DNA of 64,000 nt. Origin: Natrinema zhouii. Its GTDB lineage: Archaea > Halobacteriota > Halobacteria > Halobacteriales > Natrialbaceae. Positions 59,957-64,000 of this stretch are shown here, in pieces. Numbering within the stretch: the first letter of the stretch is position 1; every line of letters begins with the position of its first letter. The stretch lies in assembly GCF_013456555.2 (NCBI RefSeq), contig NZ_CP059154.1:2046001-2110000 (forward strand). The letters run 5' to 3'. A program made the position numbers and the translations under genes. The notes under the pieces are model-generated. The model made no database searches and was not told the DNA's origin. It saw nothing but the letters and a program-made list of their open reading frames with translations.

Positions 59957-61120
59957 TCAGACGAACGGAACCGCGACGAAGAACCCGTAGGCGAGGATCG
60001 TCGACATCGACGGACCGATGATCCACATCGAGACGTACTTCATGATGGCCCGCGGGTTGAAGAGATCGCCCGCGTTCAAGACCTCTTCGGGCTCTTCCTC
60101 ACCGATCCGCGTGATCGGGGCCTCGGGCTCTGTCTTCAGTGCGCCCATCGACATCTCCGCGTCCACCTGACCGCGAACGGCGTCTCGAGCCGTGACGGGA
60201 CGGGTGGCTCGCCCCCAGCCGAGGCCGACGATCGTCATCACGGAGGCCATCACGAGGCTGATCGGAATCCCGGCCGCCGAGAGCAGGGTCGTGATCGTCG
60301 ACGCGGTTATCATGACGACCAGTGCTGCCAGTAACGGGATATCGCTGAGTTCGCTGCCGACGGACTCCATCGTTCGGCGGGCGATAGTGAAACCGCCGAT
60401 CCCGATCGCGATGGTTGCGATGATTATCGCACTGTCGGCCCCGAGCGCGCCGCTGCTGACCAGCGGCGCAACGGCGTTCGGGACGTTGCTCGCACCGGCG
60501 CTGAACGCCATGTAACAGCCGATGATGAGGACGACGATCGTCCCGACGAGTTCCTGACCGGTCGTGTTCGGTCCGAGGTCGATCGACGGAAACGATCCGG
60601 TCCGCTCGAGGGTGAGCAACGGCCCCTCGGTCGCCGAGATCTCGAACCGTCGGTTGAGTTCCGGGTAGATGTACCGGCCGACGAACGCGCCGATCCAGAG
60701 GGCGAGGATCGGCGTGACGATCCACCACGAGATGATCCAGCCGATGGTCTCGAAGTCGACCGTCCCCGTTGCCAGCCCCAGTCCAGCGATCGCGCCGACA
60801 GTTGTCATCGACGTCGGGACGGGGACGCCGAAGATGTTCGCGATGAGAATCCCCAGTCCGATAAAGAAGAGAACGGCGACGCCCGCCGCAAGCGAGATTT
60901 CGATCGTGATGATGTCGCCGCTGAGCGTGTCCATCACGTTTCGGCCGACGGTCCAGCCGCCGAGGAAGACGAAGAACGTCATCAGTCCGGCCGCGGACGC
61001 CTTGCTGAGGAGCCCGGCGCCCACAGCGGGTCCCCACGCGATCCCGGTCGATGAGCCGCCGATATTGAATCCGACGAAAATCGAGGCGACGATTCCCACC
61101 AGCAGAACGGTTTCGACCAT
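59957..61120 (-). CDS. PiT-family-like permease (paralogue 2)
   Basis: 387 residues, closely related in plan to the permease at 57749. N-terminal half VGFNIGGSSTGIAWGPAVGA and second half AFSAGASNVPNAVAPLVSSG again replace the Asn-Asp pairs of standard PiT proteins by Asn-Ile/Asn-Val. The shared cytoplasmic block TRIGEEEPEEVLNAGDLFNP lies near the C-terminus, and VGLGWGRATRPVTARDAV precedes it. About 10 helices. Probably a cation-coupled anion uptake system; phosphate, sulfate or another oxyanion cannot be distinguished. The ATG is at 61120. Confidence 0.82.
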   Translation of the reverse strand: MVETVLLVGIVASIFVGFNIGGSSTGIAWGPAVGAGLLSKASAAGLMTFFVFLGGWTVGRNVMDTLSGDIITIEISLAAGVAVLFFIGLGILIANIFGVPVPTSMTTVGAIAGLGLATGTVDFETIGWIISWWIVTPILALWIGAFVGRYIYPELNRRFEISATEGPLLTLERTGSFPSIDLGPNTTGQELVGTIVVLIIGCYMAFSAGASNVPNAVAPLVSSGALGADSAIIIATIAIGIGGFTIARRTMESVGSELSDIPLLAALVVMITASTITTLLSAAGIPISLVMASVMTIVGLGWGRATRPVTARDAVRGQVDAEMSMGALKTEPEAPITRIGEEEPEEVLNAGDLFNPRAIMKYVSMWIIGPSMSTILAYGFFVAVPFV

Positions 61121-61282
61121 TCATCGGTAGTACAGGGATGCTCCTGAAAGAAGTACTGAAAATCGATCCCAGCGAGAGCGCCGCGATACTGCACTCCAGC
61201 GACACTGTCGTGGACTATCGGCGCGAACCCCTCGGCCGACGGTTCGGCTGACAGCTCGCGTCACGGCAGTCTGCGGGTCCAC

Positions 61283-63142
61283 TCACACTCCCCAGAAGAT
61301 CGCGATTCCGAGGACGGTCACGAGAGAGAGCACTAGCTGGAGCGGCGCTCCGATCCGGGCGTAGTCGCCAAAGCGGTAGCCGCCGGGGCCGTAGACGAAC
61401 AGATTCGTCTGGTAGCCGATCGGGCCCAGAAACGCGGTGCTCGCGGCGAAGGTCACCGCGAGCACGAACGCGAACGGATTCGCGCCGATCCCCGCGGCCG
61501 CCGCTGCCGCGACGGGAATCAGGAGGACGACGCTGGCGTTGTTGCTGATGACGTTGGTCAGCAGCGCTGTGAGCAGGTAGAACAACCAGAGAACCACGAT
61601 TTCGGGAAGCGGTCCCGCGGCCTCGACGACCGCGAACGCGAGCAGCGCCGCTCCGCCGCTCTCCTCGAGGGCGATCCCCAGCGGGATCACGCCCGCCAGC
61701 AGGAAGATGATATCCCACTCGACGGCGTCGTAGAGCTCGTTGGGCTCGAGCACGCCCGTGACAACCATCGCGACGACGCCCGCGAGCGCAGAGATGAGGA
61801 TGGGATATAGTTCGAGGGCGGCGACGACGACGACACCGAGCATGATGGCGACGGCGATCGGTGCCTTCTCCGTGCGGTAGTCGGGCCGGGGCGGTTCGCG
61901 GGCGACGATTACGTCGTCCCCGCGGGCGAGTCGGTCGAGCGCGTCCGGCGATGCCTGAACGAGTAGCGTGTCGCCGACGGCGAGGCGCTTGCCGACGATG
62001 CGCTCACCGACGAGTTCGCCCCGACTCCGCAACCCGAGCACGGCGGCGTCGAACTCCTCGCGAAACCACTCGAGGTCGAGATGCTCGCCCACGAGTTGCG
62101 AATCGAGCGAGACGACCAGTTCCGTGAGGACGCCGTCGGCCGCTGTCATAGCGGCCGTGGCTCCGTCCGGGCGGCCGACCAATTCGACACCGGTGGCGTC
62201 CTCGAGAGCCGTAATCGCGTTGCGGTCGGTCCGGACGACGAGGACGTCGCCCTCCTCGAGGGGTGTCCCCTGTCGCGGTGCGATCGACCGCTCCTCGTCG
62301 CAGACGACCTGCACCACGTCGATATCGGGGCCGAGCGCTGTGGTCGCATCGCGAACCGTTCCGCCCGCGAGCGGGGAGCCCGGCACGACCGCGACGTCGG
62401 CGATGTAGTCCTCGACCGCGTACTCCTCGAGGTAGTCGGTCCGCGGCGGGACTCGCTCGGGTAAGAGATAGTGACCGACGAAGATCAGGTACAGCGAGCC
62501 GACGACGACGACGATGGCCCCCAGCTGCGTGAACTCGAACATCGAAAACCGGTGGAGTTCGGGGTACTCGGAGCCGAGTCGTGCGCTGATATCGCTCGCG
62601 AGGATGTTCGTCGAGGTGCCGATGAGCGTGAGCATCCCGCCCAGCTGCGAGGCGTAGGAAAGCGGGATCAACAGCTTCGACGGCGACGTGTTCCCCCTGT
62701 TCGCGACATCGGTAACGACCGGTACCAGCAACGCGACGACCGGCGTATTGTTCAGAAAGCCGGAAACGGGGGCGGTCGCGGCGACGGTCGCGAACACCTG
62801 CTTTCGAGTGCTTTCGCCCGCGAACGCGGCCATCCGACGGCCCAGTTCCTGGACGACTCCGGTCCGGCTGATGCCGCCGCTCAGGATCAACATCGCCAGG
62901 ACCGTGATCGTCGCCTCGTTCGCAAAGCCCGAGATGCCGGTCTCGGGATCGACGCCGGTCCAGGGCTCGAGCACGACCAGCACCACGATCAGCAAGATCG
63001 CGGTCACGTCAATCGGCAGGCGCTCGGTGAGAAAGAGGACGAGCGCGAGACCGACGACGCCGAACACGACGAGCATATCGGTCGTCACGTCGGATCGGGG
63101 TACAGTCGCCTGTGCGAGGAAATAGCACGCCGACAGCGGCAT
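61283..63142 (-). CDS. SLC13-type anion permease with two TrkA-C (RCK_C) domains
   Basis: 619 residues from ATG 63142. The two membrane halves carry the SLC13/DASS-like substrate signatures GFLNNTPVVALLVPVV, IGTSTNILASDISARLGS, VISNNASVVLLIPVAAAAAA and IGYQTNLFVYGPGGYRFGD. Between them two TrkA-C domains (SPLAGGTVRDATTALGPDID with LEEGDVLVVRTDR, and VSLDSQLVGEHLDLEW with LAVGDTLLVQASP) may bind a regulatory ligand. Proteins of this design import sulfate or dicarboxylates. ATG 63076 is an alternative start; ATG 63142 has an ATTAC/ATGTATGG-type element at roughly -28. Confidence 0.85.
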   Translation of the reverse strand: MPLSACYFLAQATVPRSDVTTDMLVVFGVVGLALVLFLTERLPIDVTAILLIVVLVVLEPWTGVDPETGISGFANEATITVLAMLILSGGISRTGVVQELGRRMAAFAGESTRKQVFATVAATAPVSGFLNNTPVVALLVPVVTDVANRGNTSPSKLLIPLSYASQLGGMLTLIGTSTNILASDISARLGSEYPELHRFSMFEFTQLGAIVVVVGSLYLIFVGHYLLPERVPPRTDYLEEYAVEDYIADVAVVPGSPLAGGTVRDATTALGPDIDVVQVVCDEERSIAPRQGTPLEEGDVLVVRTDRNAITALEDATGVELVGRPDGATAAMTAADGVLTELVVSLDSQLVGEHLDLEWFREEFDAAVLGLRSRGELVGERIVGKRLAVGDTLLVQASPDALDRLARGDDVIVAREPPRPDYRTEKAPIAVAIMLGVVVVAALELYPILISALAGVVAMVVTGVLEPNELYDAVEWDIIFLLAGVIPLGIALEESGGAALLAFAVVEAAGPLPEIVVLWLFYLLTALLTNVISNNASVVLLIPVAAAAAAGIGANPFAFVLAVTFAASTAFLGPIGYQTNLFVYGPGGYRFGDYARIGAPLQLVLSLVTVLGIAIFWGV

Positions 63143-63260
63143 GAGACGGCCCACACCGACCATACATGTAATAATTCTGTTGAAAAGACGGACAGTATCG
63201 AGGCGATGGTCGTTCCGCGAAACCGTCGCCTTTACTCGCGCCGGCCTCGCGCACTCGAGT

Positions 63261-64000
63261 ATGAGCGACGATACGAGCGGCGAGTTCGAGGGGTTCGAGG
63301 TGATTCCGGCGGTCGACATACAGGACGGCGAGGTCGTCCAGCTCGTTCAGGGGGAACGCGGCACGGAGAAGACCTACGGCGATCCCGTCGAGGCCGCTCG
63401 GCGGTGGATCGACGCTGGCGCGAGGACGCTGCACCTCGTCGACCTCGACGGCGCATTCGAGGGCGAACGGCGGAATGCGACCGCCATCGACGCGGTGATC
63501 GACGCCGTCGACGTCCCGACCCAGTTGGGCGGCGGGATCCGTACCGCCGAGGGCGCGATCGACGTGCTCGAGCGCGGCGTCGACCGCGTCATTCTCGGTA
63601 CTGCGGCGGTCGAGAACCCAGACATTGTGGCCGAAATCAGCGAAGCACACCCCGATAGCGTGGTCGTCAGCCTCGACGCGAAGGACGGCGAGGTCGTCGT
63701 CGAAGGCTGGACCGAGGGTGCGGGAATCTCGCCCGTCGAGGCCGCACAGCGGTACGACGACCTCGGGGCCGCCGCGATCCTCTTTACGAACGTCGACGTC
63801 GAGGGGCAACTCGAGGGCGTGGCGACCGATCCCGTCCGCGAACTGGTCGACGCGACCGATATCCCCGTCATCGCCAGCGGCGGTGTGGCGACGCTCGAGG
63901 ACGTCCGAGCGCTCGAAGCGGCCGGCGCGGCGGCGGTCGTCGTCGGCAGCGCGCTGTACGAGGGGAATTTCACGCTCGAGGAAGCGCAGGCTGCGGTCGA
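63261..64000 (+). CDS. hisA: 1-(5-phosphoribosyl)-5-[(5-phosphoribosylamino)methylideneamino]imidazole-4-carboxamide isomerase, C-terminus beyond window
   Basis: About 246 codons reach the window end, nearly the full length of HisA, a TIM-barrel isomerase catalysing the Amadori rearrangement of ProFAR to PRFAR in histidine biosynthesis. FEVIPAVDIQDGEVVQLVQG begins the barrel with the catalytic Asp. The second Asp and phosphate loops appear in GGGIRTAEGAIDVLERGVDR, VILGTAAVENPDIV, VVSLDAKDGEVVVEGW, ILFTNVDVEGQLEGVATD, IPVIASGGVATLEDVRALEA and AAVVVGSALYEGNFTLEEA. The ATG is at 63261. hisG and hisI lie elsewhere in the window. Divergent from the SLC13-type gene. Confidence 0.96.
   Translation, partial: MSDDTSGEFEGFEVIPAVDIQDGEVVQLVQGERGTEKTYGDPVEAARRWIDAGARTLHLVDLDGAFEGERRNATAIDAVIDAVDVPTQLGGGIRTAEGAIDVLERGVDRVILGTAAVENPDIVAEISEAHPDSVVVSLDAKDGEVVVEGWTEGAGISPVEAAQRYDDLGAAAILFTNVDVEGQLEGVATDPVRELVDATDIPVIASGGVATLEDVRALEAAGAAAVVVGSALYEGNFTLEEAQAAV

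Noticed and set aside
1..64000. rRNA, tRNA genes, prophage or plasmid replication functions
   Set aside because: No sequence recognisable as rRNA or tRNA, no phage structural genes, and no replication initiator gene was found; the content is ordinary chromosome with small accessory patches.

Overview
The window is chromosomal DNA from a halophilic archaeon (class Halobacteria). The evidence is strongly acidic, high-GC coding sequence; archaeal information-processing genes (TATA-binding protein, replication factor C small subunit, eIF-1A, RNase Z, a THUMP tRNA methyltransferase); TATA boxes about 27 bases upstream of many start codons with almost no leader; Tat-type lipoproteins; a halocyanin; a PGF-CTERM surface protein; and a plant-type [2Fe-2S] ferredoxin with the acidic haloarchaeal N-terminal insertion. 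The style resembles the Natrinema/Haloterrigena group, but that placement is inference only.

Layout. 1-3.5 kb: S-adenosylhomocysteine handling (ahcY, an SAH/MTA deaminase) around a PPSHAG-repeat secreted protein, then a SpoIIM-like membrane protein. 3.6-10.9 kb: a DUF4382 lipoprotein and a copper-homeostasis island (CopA ATPase, Lrp/TRASH regulator, HMA chaperone, zinc-ribbon membrane protein, CopB-like ATPase). 11-22 kb: hisG and housekeeping or information genes, ending with a DUF460 putative nuclease and eIF-1A. 22.2-25.2 kb: a more accessory stretch with a probable transposase relic, an orphan membrane protein and a halolysin-like subtilase. 25-34 kb: a class V aminotransferase, halocyanin, MFS transporter, lipoprotein, DsrE protein and a metY-metX operon. 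34-39.7 kb: serB, serA, hisI, a coiled-coil protein and a Usp. 40-52.5 kb: sugar-phosphate mutase, PRPP synthase, an H-NOX-like protein, a PGF-CTERM metalloprotease, IleRS, a UDG-family protein and a HIT protein. 52.7-64 kb: prepilin peptidase, HPP protein, arsR-acr3-arsC, ferredoxin, two PiT-like permeases flanking a tetrapeptide-repeat membrane protein, an SLC13/TrkA-C permease and the start of hisA.

Functional links. Serine, methionine/SAM-cycle and histidine functions are spread through the window (serA/serB; metX/metY and ahcY/deaminase; hisG/hisI/hisA with prs supplying PRPP). Metal and metalloid resistance is a second theme (copper island, ars operon).

The most unusual signal is not a gene. 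A roughly 135-260 bp intergenic element occurs five times (13.4, 14.8, 19.1, 39.7 and 52.6 kb), in both orientations. It has fixed sequence blocks and two inverted-repeat stems, and in one copy the second stem keeps its pairing with a different sequence. Other points worth a second look are an H-NOX-like protein that appears to lack the heme-ligating histidine, a copper-promoter motif shared between two promoters, PiT-like transporters without the usual Asn-Asp signatures, and the DUF460 protein with RuvC/RNase H-like acidic residues. No rRNA, tRNA or CRISPR array was recognised.
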